Shown here: positions 15,417-23,238 of the stretch, piece by piece
Position numbering within the stretch: position 1 is the first letter of the stretch
Layout of the letters: the number at the start of each line of letters is the position of its first letter
DNA from: Pontivivens sp032464575
GTDB lineage: Bacteria > Pseudomonadota > Alphaproteobacteria > Rhodobacterales > Rhodobacteraceae
Length of the DNA stretch: 64,000 bases
NCBI GenBank assembly: GCA_032464575.1
Contig: JAWDKM010000005.1
Location: 186,001 to 250,000 of the forward strand
Direction of reading: 5' to 3'
Translations under genes and position numbers: made by a program
Notes under the pieces: model-generated
The model's database searches: none
Told to the model about the DNA's origin: nothing
What the model saw: the letters and a program-made list of their open reading frames with translations, nothing else

Positions 15417-17141
15417 ATGAGCATCGACAAGTCCCGCCTGCCCTCGCGCCACGTGACCGAAGGACCCGCCCGAGCACCGCACCGCTCCTATCTCTACGCG
15501 ATGGGGCTGAGCGAGGAGGAAATCCACCAGCCTCTCGTCGGCGTGGCCACGTGCTGGAACGAGGCCGCCCCCTGCAACATCGCGCTCAACCGCCAGGCTC
15601 AGAGCGTGAAGCAGGGCGTGAAGGTCGCGAAGGGCACTCCGCGGGAGTTCACCACGATCACCGTGACGGACGGGATCGCGATGGGGCACGAGGGGATGCG
15701 CTCGTCGCTCGCCAGCCGCGAGGCCATCGCGGACACGGTGGAGCTTACCATGCGCGGCCACGCCTACGACGCCATCGTGGGCCTTGCGGGCTGCGACAAG
15801 TCGCTGCCGGGCATGATGATGGCGATGGTGCGGCTGAACGTGCCCAGCGTCTTCGTCTATGGCGGGTCGATCCTGCCGGGCCGCTACGAGGGGCGTGACG
15901 TCACCGTGCAGGACGTGTTCGAGGCGGTGGGCCAGCACCAGGCTGGCAACCTGTCGACCTGCGAGCTGGAGAAGCTGGAGCAGGTGGCGTGTCCCTCCGC
16001 GGGTGCGTGCGGCGGCCAGTTCACCGCGAATACGATGGCCTGTGTGAGCGAGGCGATCGGGCTGGCGCTGCCCAACTCCTCCGGCGCGCCCGCGCCCTAC
16101 GAGAGCCGCGACCAGTATGGCGAGGCGTCGGGCCGCGCCGTCATGAACCTGATCGAAAAGAACATCCGCGCGCGGGACGTCGTGACGCGGGAGAGCCTGA
16201 TAAACGCAGCGCGCGTCGTCGCCTGCACCGGCGGCTCGACCAATGCGGGGCTGCACCTGCCTGCGATTGCGCACGAGGCGGGGATCGACTTCTTCCTGGA
16301 GGACGTCACGGACATCTTCCGCGAGACGCCCTACTTCGTCGATCTGAAGCCGGGCGGGGCGTATGTGGCCAAGGACCTCTACGAGGCGGGCGGCGTGCCG
16401 GTCGTGCTCAAGGAGCTCGACAAGGCCGGGCTCATCCACCGCGACTGCATGACCTCGACCGGGTATTCCATCGGGGAGGAGATCGACAAGGTGAGCCGCG
16501 AGGCGGACGGCAAGGTGATCCATCCCGTGTCCACCCCGATCTCCACCACCGGGGGCGTCGTAGGGCTGAAGGGCAACCTCGCGCCACAGGGCGCCATCGT
16601 GAAGATCGCGGGCATGAGCGACGACCAGCTCACCTTCACCGGCCCCGCGCGCGTCTTCGAATGCGAGGAGGATGCGTTCGCAGCCGTGCAGGAGCGCAAG
16701 TACGAGGAAGGCGAGGTGATCGTCATCCGCAACGAGGGCCCGGCAGGCGGGCCGGGGATGCGGGAGATGCTGGCGACCACAGCTGCGCTCAGCGGTCAGG
16801 GCATGGGCAAGAAGGTGGCGCTGATCACCGATGGCCGGTTCTCTGGCGCGACGCGGGGCTTCTGCGTCGGCCATGTGGGTCCTGAGGCCGCGGCGGGCGG
16901 GCCGATCGCGCTGATCCGCGACGGCGACGTGATCACGCTGGATGCGAAGGCAGGAACGATCTCGGTCGACCTCACAGACGAAGAGCTGGCGACGCGCAAG
17001 GCCGACTGGCAAGGCCCGCGGGAGACCATCTATGCCTCCGGTGCGCTGTGGAAGTACGCGCAGCAGGTGGGCGAGACCTATAAGGGCGCCGTGACCCATC
17101 CCGGCGGCAAGATGGAAAAGCACTCCTATGCCGATCTTTGA
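15417..17141 (+). CDS. ilvD: Dihydroxy-acid dehydratase
   Basis: A 574-residue Fe-S enzyme that dehydrates 2,3-dihydroxy-3-methylbutanoate and -pentanoate in valine and isoleucine synthesis. The three cluster cysteines are seen in GVATCWNEAAPCN (about residue 45), LAGCDKSLPGMMMA (125) and PSAGACGGQFTANTM (about 198); the C-terminal TDGRFSGATRGFCVGHVGPE segment is the family signature. Start and length match the family. A small lipoprotein gene overlaps its last 14 bases, suggesting translational coupling to three unrelated genes. Confidence 0.95.
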   Translation: MSIDKSRLPSRHVTEGPARAPHRSYLYAMGLSEEEIHQPLVGVATCWNEAAPCNIALNRQAQSVKQGVKVAKGTPREFTTITVTDGIAMGHEGMRSSLASREAIADTVELTMRGHAYDAIVGLAGCDKSLPGMMMAMVRLNVPSVFVYGGSILPGRYEGRDVTVQDVFEAVGQHQAGNLSTCELEKLEQVACPSAGACGGQFTANTMACVSEAIGLALPNSSGAPAPYESRDQYGEASGRAVMNLIEKNIRARDVVTRESLINAARVVACTGGSTNAGLHLPAIAHEAGIDFFLEDVTDIFRETPYFVDLKPGGAYVAKDLYEAGGVPVVLKELDKAGLIHRDCMTSTGYSIGEEIDKVSREADGKVIHPVSTPISTTGGVVGLKGNLAPQGAIVKIAGMSDDQLTFTGPARVFECEEDAFAAVQERKYEEGEVIVIRNEGPAGGPGMREMLATTAALSGQGMGKKVALITDGRFSGATRGFCVGHVGPEAAAGGPIALIRDGDVITLDAKAGTISVDLTDEELATRKADWQGPRETIYASGALWKYAQQVGETYKGAVTHPGGKMEKHSYADL

Positions 17142-17775
17142 TCGGTTCGCGACGCTGGCGCTGCTCGGCCTGCTTGCGGGCTGCAATGCGCCTTTCGAGG
17201 AGGCGCGCGCCCCGGCGCCGGTGGTCGAGATGTCGTCCGTCGCCGTCGAGGTGGGCGGGCGCAGCGTGCGTCTCGCGCCGCCTGCGGGGCTGTGCATCGA
17301 TCCCGCCTCCGTTTCCGTTTCGGCGCGGGGCGCGGCGCTAATAGCCGGCGACTGCGCCGCTGCGGGGGTCGTCCAGGTATCGCAGGGGCTGCCCATCGCG
17401 TCGGTCCTGACGGCGAGCGTCGGGGCCGCCCCGCTGCCCGGCGAGGGGGGCGTGGACCGCCGGGCCGAAGCGCTGGAGATCGCGCTGCAGGCGGGGCTCG
17501 CGGACTCGCTGCTGGCCGAGAGCGACGGGACCGCCCGGCTGATCGAGACACGGCTGATCGATGGCACGGTCTACGCCCTGCTGGAGGACGGCTCGGCCCG
17601 CGCCTTCGCCGGGGCCGCCCCCCGCTACTGGCGCGCGGTGGGTGAGGAGAACGGACGCATGATCCTGCTGACCGTCCGCGGGCTGGAGGGGGCGTGGCCC
17701 GGCGAGGGGCTGCTCTTCGAACAGCTCACCGCGTTCCGCGCGGCGATCGCCCGCGCCAACGGCTCCGCGGCCTGA
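17128..17775 (+). CDS. Putative lipoprotein
   Basis: A 215-residue protein with a lipoprotein signal: MPIFDRFATLALLGLLAGCN places a lipobox (LAGC) with cysteine at residue 19. The mature part is alanine-rich with a likely beta-strand region (VVEMSSVAVEVGGRSVRLAP) and no recognised domain. The start overlaps the ilvD stop by 14 bp. Two more genes of unknown function follow closely, so the three may work together at the envelope. I do not recognise the family. Confidence 0.7.
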   Translation: MPIFDRFATLALLGLLAGCNAPFEEARAPAPVVEMSSVAVEVGGRSVRLAPPAGLCIDPASVSVSARGAALIAGDCAAAGVVQVSQGLPIASVLTASVGAAPLPGEGGVDRRAEALEIALQAGLADSLLAESDGTARLIETRLIDGTVYALLEDGSARAFAGAAPRYWRAVGEENGRMILLTVRGLEGAWPGEGLLFEQLTAFRAAIARANGSAA

Positions 17776-17782
17776 GGGCGGG

Positions 17783-18544
17783 ATGTTCGCCCGGCTGACG
17801 GGGCTGTGGGGGGCGATCCTGACCCGCCTCGTCGGAGCGCTCTGGACCCGGCGGCTGGGTCGGCTCGACGCGGTGGAGACGCGGGCGCTGCGCCGCTGGC
17901 GCGCGCAGTCGCGGCGGCTGCTGCGGCTCGTCCGGACGCTGGACGAGAGGGCGACGCGGCGGCTGGACGGGCCGATCAGCGCCTCGGCTTTGATCGACGT
18001 GCCGCCCGATGCGACCATGGTGTTCCGTCCCGCCCTGCTCGCCACGGCGCAGGAGCCCGCGGGCCATGCGGGCCCGGCAAGCAATACGGCGGTCGCGCCG
18101 GGCGTCACGCTCTTTCACGACATGCCGCGGGCCGATGCGCTGATCCGCCAGCGGCCGGGCCCGGATGGGCGGCATGCCTGCGAGATCGAGCTCTGGGGCG
18201 GCGGCGGCAGCTTCCTGTCCCTCGCGCTCGCGCTGCCGGAGGGCGAGGCGAAGGCGACCCGGCGGGAGGATCTGATCCGCCTCGCCTACGATATCGGGGC
18301 CGAGCACCCGACCGAGATCTTCGCCCGCCTCAACCTCAGCCACGGTCCGAACGTCGAGGAGGTCGTGCGGCAGGTGGACCTGCGCGCGGGCACGAACTGG
18401 CTGGAATTCGACGTCTTCTACACCGATTTCGAGCCGGAGCGCGTCAACGAGATCTGGATCGACCTGATGTTCGATCCCAGGACCGCCAACCGGATCACGC
18501 TGCGGGACATCCTGATCCTGCGGCGGCCGCGGCTGTCGCTCTAG
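17783..18544 (+). CDS. Conserved protein of unknown function (possibly DUF6478)
   Basis: A 253-residue protein with an arginine-rich helical N-terminal (TRRLGRLDAVETRALRRWRA) and a C-terminal beta-rich half (CEIELWGGGGSFLSLALALP, TNWLEFDVFYTDFEPERVNE). I recall proteins of this shape in Rhodobacterales annotated as DUF6478, but cannot verify it. No signal peptide or membrane span. It follows the lipoprotein gene by 7 bp and precedes another unknown gene by 9 bp. Confidence 0.65.
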   Translation: MFARLTGLWGAILTRLVGALWTRRLGRLDAVETRALRRWRAQSRRLLRLVRTLDERATRRLDGPISASALIDVPPDATMVFRPALLATAQEPAGHAGPASNTAVAPGVTLFHDMPRADALIRQRPGPDGRHACEIELWGGGGSFLSLALALPEGEAKATRREDLIRLAYDIGAEHPTEIFARLNLSHGPNVEEVVRQVDLRAGTNWLEFDVFYTDFEPERVNEIWIDLMFDPRTANRITLRDILILRRPRLSL

Positions 18545-18553
18545 GAGGGGACC

Positions 18554-18919
18554 ATGGACGAGCATCGGGACCGGTTGTGGATCGAGGCGGGCGTGGTGCG
18601 CGGGCGCCTGAAATCGGGCGGCTTCATCCCGCTGGAGCTGGTGCTCGGCGGCTCCGTCATCGCCCGGCCCGTGCCGCGGCAGGTGGAGGGCACGCCGAGC
18701 CTCGTGGAGATCAGCCATCCCCTGCCCGCGGCCGCGATGAACCAGGGGCTGTCGATCCTGCTGATCCGGCGCGAGGGGGAGGAGACGCCGCTCGCCCACC
18801 TGCCGATCCTGATCGGCGAGGACCTGACCCAGACCCTCGCGGGCGAGGTGGCGCTGTTGCGGGCCGAGCTCGACATGGTCAAGACCATCCTGCGCGAGCG
18901 CCTGCGCCGCGGGGCGTGA
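18554..18919 (+). CDS. Conserved hypothetical protein
   Basis: A 121-residue soluble protein. Residues 5-90 look like beta-strands (DRLWIEAGVVRGRLKSGGF, GLSILLIRREGEETPLAHLP) and the last 30 form a likely amphipathic helix (EVALLRAELDMVKTILRERL). An AGGAGG ribosome site lies directly upstream at 18543-18548. It closes the ilvD-lipoprotein-DUF run. I do not recognise it. Confidence 0.65.
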   Translation: MDEHRDRLWIEAGVVRGRLKSGGFIPLELVLGGSVIARPVPRQVEGTPSLVEISHPLPAAAMNQGLSILLIRREGEETPLAHLPILIGEDLTQTLAGEVALLRAELDMVKTILRERLRRGA

Positions 18920-18958
18920 GGCTGGACCGGGCGGCGGGCGCGCCTAGCTGAGCGGCAC

Positions 18959-19966
18959 ATGAAAGCGACGGATCTCCTCGAAGTGCGCGATGCCGGGCTC
19001 TACTGCCCGCCCGGCGGGTTCTGGATCGACCCGGTGCGCCCCGTGGACCGGGCGCTCGTCACGCATGGGCATGGCGACCACTGCCGTCCGGGCTCCGCGC
19101 ATCTGATGGCGACGGCGGAGACGATCGCAATCGCCCAGACCCGCTACGGCGCCGATGCCTTTGCCGCGACGCAGGCGGCGGAGCCGGGCGAGGTCATCCG
19201 CATCGGCGACGTGGACGTGCATTTCGCGCCGGCGGGCCACGTGCTCGGCTCCGCCCAGATCGTGGTGGAGGCGGGCGGGGCGCGGGCCGTCGTCTCCGGC
19301 GATTACAAGCGCGCGGCGGATCCGACCTGCGCGGGATTCGAACCGGTGGCCTGCGATCTCTTCGTCACCGAGGCGACGTTCGGTCTGCCGGTGTTTCGCC
19401 ATCCGCCGGTGCAGGACGAACTCGACAGGCTCTTCGCCTCCATCGCCGCGTTTCCGGAACGGTGCCACGTGCTGGGCGTCTACGCGCTCGGCAAGGCGCA
19501 GCGGATCATGGCGGAGCTGCGCGCGCGCGGCTACGACCGGCCGCTGTGGATCCACGGGGCACTGAGCAAACTGACGGAGCTCTATGGCGAGTTGGGCGTG
19601 GATCTGGGCGAGATCCGGCAGGTGATGGCGGCGGACAAGGCGGAGCTGGCGGGCGAGATCGTCCTGGCCCCGCCCGGCGCCATCCAGGACCGCTGGGCAC
19701 GGCGGCTGCCCGATGCGCTGCCGGTCGGCGTCTCGGGCTGGATGCAGGTGCGTGCGCGGGCGCGGCAACGGCGGGTGGAACTGCCGCTCGTCGTCTCTGA
19801 CCACTGCGACTGGGACGCGCTCTGCGCCACCATCCGCGAGGTGGGGGCGGAGACCGTATGGGTGACCCACGGCGCCGAGGAGGCGCTGGTGCACTGGTGC
19901 CGCGAACAGGGGCTGGAGGCCGATCCGCTCGCCATCGCCGGGCGGGGCGAGGAAATCGAGGACTGA
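18959..19966 (+). CDS. Metallo-beta-lactamase-fold nuclease (ligase-associated DNA exonuclease type)
   Basis: A 335-residue metallo-hydrolase of the beta-CASP-like/RNase J-related group called ligase-associated DNA exonuclease. Metal-ligand motifs seen are THGHGDHC (about residue 35), APAGHVLGSAQI (93) and VSGDYKR with its aspartate (113); the C-terminal SDHCDWDALCATI and VWVTHGAE complete the set. In many proteobacteria this gene precedes an ATP-dependent DNA ligase, an Lhr-like helicase and a phosphoesterase. None follows here; the next genes are a transporter. An RNA-processing role is possible. Confidence 0.82.
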   Translation: MKATDLLEVRDAGLYCPPGGFWIDPVRPVDRALVTHGHGDHCRPGSAHLMATAETIAIAQTRYGADAFAATQAAEPGEVIRIGDVDVHFAPAGHVLGSAQIVVEAGGARAVVSGDYKRAADPTCAGFEPVACDLFVTEATFGLPVFRHPPVQDELDRLFASIAAFPERCHVLGVYALGKAQRIMAELRARGYDRPLWIHGALSKLTELYGELGVDLGEIRQVMAADKAELAGEIVLAPPGAIQDRWARRLPDALPVGVSGWMQVRARARQRRVELPLVVSDHCDWDALCATIREVGAETVWVTHGAEEALVHWCREQGLEADPLAIAGRGEEIED

Positions 19967-20130
19967 TCGGGCACCGGCCGCCCCCGGTCTGCTGAAAAAT
20001 TGACCGCGATGCCCGAAAAGTCGGCGATCCCGCGGCCGTGTGGCGCCGAAAGGCGCAGATCGGCCATTGGGGGCTTGGTGTTGCCCATCCTCCGTCCCTA
20101 GAGTGTTGGCGATACAACAGGGAGACTATC

Positions 20131-21135
20131 ATGCTTCGCAAACTGTGCACGCTCGCGGCGCTCAGCCTCGCGGCGCCTGCGGCCTTTGCCCAGACCGAGA
20201 TGCCATTCGCGCTGGACTGGAAATTCGAGGGACCGGCCGCCCCCTACACCGTTGCCATCGACGAGGGCTTCTTCGAGGCGCAGGGCCTCGAGGTCACGAT
20301 CGAGGAGGGCGCGGGCTCTCTTGCGGCCATTCCGAAGGTCGCGACGGGGGCCTTCCCGGTGGGCTTTGCCGACATCAATTCGCTGATGCGGTTCCTCGAC
20401 CAGAACCCGGGCGCGCCTGTGACCGCGGTCATGATGGTCTACGACAAGCCCCCCTTCGCCGTCGTGGGTCGCGTGAGCCAGGGCGTGTCGGCCCCCGCCG
20501 ACCTGCAGGGCCGCGTGCTGGGCGCACCGCCACCCGATGGCGCCTGGGCGCAGTTCCCGATCTTCGCGGCCGAGAACGAGCTCGACGTCGCCACGATCAC
20601 GGTGGAGCCCGTGGGCTTCCCGACGCGCGAGCCGATGCTGGCGCAGGGCGAGGTGGACGCGGTGACGGGCTTTTCCTTCTCCTCCACGCTCAATCTGATC
20701 CGGCTGGGCGTGCCGGAGGAGGACATCTCCGTCATCCTGATGGCCGATCACGGCGTCGACCTCTACGGCAACGCGATCATCGTGAACACCGACTTCGCCG
20801 AGGCGAACCCGGAGGCGGTGACCGGCTTCCTGACGGCCGTAGCCCAAGGCTGGCAGAGCGCGATCGACAACCCCGAGGCCGCGATCACCTCGCTCCTGGA
20901 GCGCAACCCGGCCGCCGATGCGGGGCTGGAGCAGCGCCGCCTGCAGCTTGCCATCGATGCGAACGTCATGACCGACTACGTGCGGGAGAACGGGATGGGC
21001 GGCATCGACGCCGACCGCTTCGCCGCCGCCATCGAGCAGACGCGGACGGTCTACGAGTTCCAGAACGAGCCGGACGCCGCCGTCATCTTCGACGCGAGCT
21101 ACCTGCCCGAGGGCGACGTCCTGTCGCTCGAATGA
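20131..21135 (+). CDS. NMT1/THI5-like ABC transporter substrate-binding protein
   Basis: A 334-residue periplasmic binding protein of the NitT/TauT class. The signal peptide is MLRKLCTLAALSLAAPAAFA; the mature start TEMPFALDWKFEGPAAPYTVA and EGFFEAQGLEVTIEEGAG are typical of the SsuA/ThiY family. Start at 20131 follows a GGGAG ribosome site. Possible ligands are pyrimidine precursors, sulfonates or similar small anions; the sequence alone does not decide. It heads an operon with its own ATPase and permease. A strong hairpin after its stop separates it from the other two genes. Confidence 0.87.
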   Translation: MLRKLCTLAALSLAAPAAFAQTEMPFALDWKFEGPAAPYTVAIDEGFFEAQGLEVTIEEGAGSLAAIPKVATGAFPVGFADINSLMRFLDQNPGAPVTAVMMVYDKPPFAVVGRVSQGVSAPADLQGRVLGAPPPDGAWAQFPIFAAENELDVATITVEPVGFPTREPMLAQGEVDAVTGFSFSSTLNLIRLGVPEEDISVILMADHGVDLYGNAIIVNTDFAEANPEAVTGFLTAVAQGWQSAIDNPEAAITSLLERNPAADAGLEQRRLQLAIDANVMTDYVRENGMGGIDADRFAAAIEQTRTVYEFQNEPDAAVIFDASYLPEGDVLSLE

Positions 21136-21142
21136 CAATGCG

Positions 21143-21165
21143 GGCGCCGGGCCGGTCCCGGCGCC
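21143..21165 (+). other. Hairpin between binding-protein and ATPase genes
   Basis: GGCGCCGGG-ccggt-CCCGGCGCC is a perfect 9-bp stem with a 5-base loop just after the binding-protein stop. No T run follows, so it is more likely a 3' protective hairpin or partial attenuator that keeps binding protein in excess over the membrane parts. Confidence 0.65.
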
Positions 21166-21184
21166 TCTGCGAAAGCCCTGTCCC

Positions 21185-21970
21185 ATGTCCCTTCTCGATA
21201 TTCGCAATGTCCGCCACGCCTATCGCACCAAGGCGGGGCCGCTGCCGGTGCTGGACGGGCTCGACCTGTCGGTGCCCGAGGGCGAGTTCTGCGCGGTCGT
21301 CGGCCCCTCGGGCTGCGGCAAGTCCACGCTGACGCGGCTGGTCGCGGGGCTGATGCGGCCCGATGAGGGAGAGGTCTGGCTGCATGGCTCGAAGGTCACG
21401 AGCCCGCGCAAGACGGTGGGCATGGCCTTCCAGAACCCGGTGCTGCTGGAATGGCGCACCATCCTCGACAACGTGATCCTGCCGCTGGAGATCGTGGCGG
21501 GCTCGATGCCCCGGCGCGAGCGGGTGGCGCGGGCGGAGGAGTTGCTTGCCATGGTCGGGCTGGAGGGGTTCGAGGGCAAGCGCCCGTCGGAGCTGTCGGG
21601 CGGGATGCGCCAGCGTGCCTCCCTGTGTCGGGCCATCGTTCACAAGCCGGACGTGCTGATCATGGACGAACCCTTCGGCGCGCTCGACGCCTTCACCCGC
21701 GAGGACCTGTGGCAGACGATGCGGTCCCTGCGCGCGGCGGAGCCGTTCACCGCGCTCCTCATCACCCATGATCTGCGGGAGAGCGTGTTCCTCGGCGATC
21801 AGGTGGTGGTGCTGTCGGGGCGGCCCGCGCGGACGCAGCATGTGATGCGGGTGGAGCTGCCCGCCGACCGGACGCTCGACGTGCTCTACACGCCCGAGGT
21901 CGGCGACATGCTCCACACCCTGCGCGACGAGATCAAGATCGCGCAGGGCCGTGTGGTGGAGGACGCGTGA
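21185..21970 (+). CDS. NitT/TauT-type ABC transporter ATP-binding protein
   Basis: A 261-residue ATPase of the SsuB/TauB class. Walker A is GPSGCGKST (about residue 40), the Q-loop is AFQNPVLLEWRT, the signature LSGGMRQRASLCRA and Walker B VLIMDEPFGALDA. LLITHDLRESVFLGDQVVV is the switch histidine region. It energises uptake through the following permease, whose start overlaps its stop by one base. Confidence 0.92.
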   Translation: MSLLDIRNVRHAYRTKAGPLPVLDGLDLSVPEGEFCAVVGPSGCGKSTLTRLVAGLMRPDEGEVWLHGSKVTSPRKTVGMAFQNPVLLEWRTILDNVILPLEIVAGSMPRRERVARAEELLAMVGLEGFEGKRPSELSGGMRQRASLCRAIVHKPDVLIMDEPFGALDAFTREDLWQTMRSLRAAEPFTALLITHDLRESVFLGDQVVVLSGRPARTQHVMRVELPADRTLDVLYTPEVGDMLHTLRDEIKIAQGRVVEDA

Positions 21971-22734
21971 TGGAGCGGTTGCAGCAGGTTCTCGTCCCCG
22001 TCGCGGCACTCGTGGTCTTCGCCCTGCTCTGGGAGCTTCTGGTCTGGGCCAATGGCTGGCCGGATTACGTGATGGCCTCCCCCAGCGACCTGCCGGCGGC
22101 CTATTCGCGGTTCTGGGGGCTCTTTCTCTCCGGCGCGTGGGAGACGTTGTGGCGCACGGTGCTGGGCCTCTTCATCGCGGTGGTGGCGGGGCTGGCGCTC
22201 GGCATGATCATGGGGTTCTCGCGGATCGCGCGCGACGCGCTCTATCCCCTGCTGGTGGGGTTCAATGCGATCCCGAAGGCGACGCTGGTCCCGGTGCTCG
22301 CGCTGCTCTTCATCGGGCAGCACGACTTCAACACGGTGATGATGGCGTTCCTGATCTCCTTCTTCCCCATCGCGGTGTCGGTGGCGGTGGGGCTGTCGAC
22401 GCTGGAGCCGGAGTACCGCGACATCCTGCGCGCGCTCGGGGCGTCGCGGGTGACGATCTTCTGGAAGATCGCGCTGCCGAAGACGCTGCCTGAGTTCTTC
22501 GGCGCGTTGAAGGTCTCGGTGACGCTCGCCTTCATCGGGACGAACCTGGTGGAGATCGTCTCGCCACACGGGCGGGGGCTGGGGGCGCTGTTCCTGAGCG
22601 GGCAGACGAACTCGAACTACCCGCTGATGTTCGCGGTGCTGATCGCGCTGGCGGTGCTGGGGATCCTGCTGTTCTACGCGGTGGTGGCGCTGGAGCGGAT
22701 CTTCGCGGGCTGGGCGGAGCGGCAGACGGGGTAG
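21970..22734 (+). CDS. NitT/TauT-type ABC transporter permease
   Basis: A 254-residue inner-membrane permease with about six spans. The EAA loop appears as YRDILRALGASRVTIFWKIALPKTLPEFF. The ATG at 21970 (TGATG overlap with the ATPase) is preferred over the GTG three bases earlier. It ends the three-gene operon and is followed by the repeat-rich gap before putA. Confidence 0.9.
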   Translation: MERLQQVLVPVAALVVFALLWELLVWANGWPDYVMASPSDLPAAYSRFWGLFLSGAWETLWRTVLGLFIAVVAGLALGMIMGFSRIARDALYPLLVGFNAIPKATLVPVLALLFIGQHDFNTVMMAFLISFFPIAVSVAVGLSTLEPEYRDILRALGASRVTIFWKIALPKTLPEFFGALKVSVTLAFIGTNLVEIVSPHGRGLGALFLSGQTNSNYPLMFAVLIALAVLGILLFYAVVALERIFAGWAERQTG

Positions 22735-22760
22735 ATCCGAGGAGCCCCACAAAGCGCGTG

Positions 22761-22918
22761 GTGGCCAGACCGCGGGATGGCGATCCGGCGGTGGAGCGGG
22801 GCGCTTTATGGCAGCCATGTCCGAGCGACGATTGAACGTCGCGCGAGCATCGGCCAATCGCCAGCCCGGTGGGGCGGTCTGGCGATCGCGCGGCGCCTTC
22901 GGCTTGATTCCGCGCGGC
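22761..22918 (+). repeat. Structured ~160-bp dispersed repeat, copy C
   Basis: Same orientation and landmarks as copy B: GGCCAGACCGCGG, GGCGATCCG, GGCAGCCATGTCCG, CATCGGCCAATCGCCAGCCC, GGCGGTCTGGCGATCGCGCG, then GCC-TTC-GGC and TTGATTCCGCGCG. Left GCCAGACCGC pairs with right GCGGTCTGGC. It starts about 27 bp after the permease stop and may act as its 3' end. Followed in tandem by copy D. Confidence 0.78.
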
Positions 22919-22963
22919 ACGGGTACGCAGCAGCAATCAGCTTGTCACACGAGCCGAGCGCTC

Positions 22964-23117
22964 GGCAGACCGCGGGGTGGCGACCGGCCGCAGCGCGACG
23001 CGGTTTATGGTTGCCAAGTTCGGGCGACGGTCGGACGTCTCGCGTCCATCAGCCAATCGCCAGCCCGGGGGGCGGTCTGGCGATCGCGCGGCGGCCTTTG
23101 GCCTTGATTTCGCGCGG
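22964..23117 (+). repeat. Structured ~160-bp dispersed repeat, copy D
   Basis: Tandem to copy C at about 45 bp distance. The terminal mini-hairpin reads GGCC-TTT-GGCC, so the stem is kept although the loop base differs from copy B. The rest of the gap (23118-23238) holds the presumed putA promoter and ribosome site; I see no gene in it. Confidence 0.78.
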
Positions 23118-23238
23118 GGCCCCTATTCCAGCGGGAGCGATCCGTCGCATGGGGCGCGTCACTAATTCCTCGCCGCAGCCCCTTACGGGCGGTAGCAAGG
23201 AGTAAGAGCCCACACGCCCTCGGGAAAGGAGTGCCGCC

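Noticed and set aside
20131..22734. Thiamine precursor transporter ThiXYZ
   Set aside because: Binding protein and permease are of the broad NitT/TauT type; no thi genes or TPP riboswitch nearby, so the ligand was left open.
22761..23117. Short proteins encoded in the repeats
   Set aside because: Open frames exist in the repeats on both strands but are very arginine-rich, differ between copies, and lack ribosome sites. The open frames follow from high GC.
23118..23238. tRNA or riboswitch in the gap before putA
   Set aside because: No cloverleaf with a T-loop sequence and no known riboswitch core could be recognised by eye.
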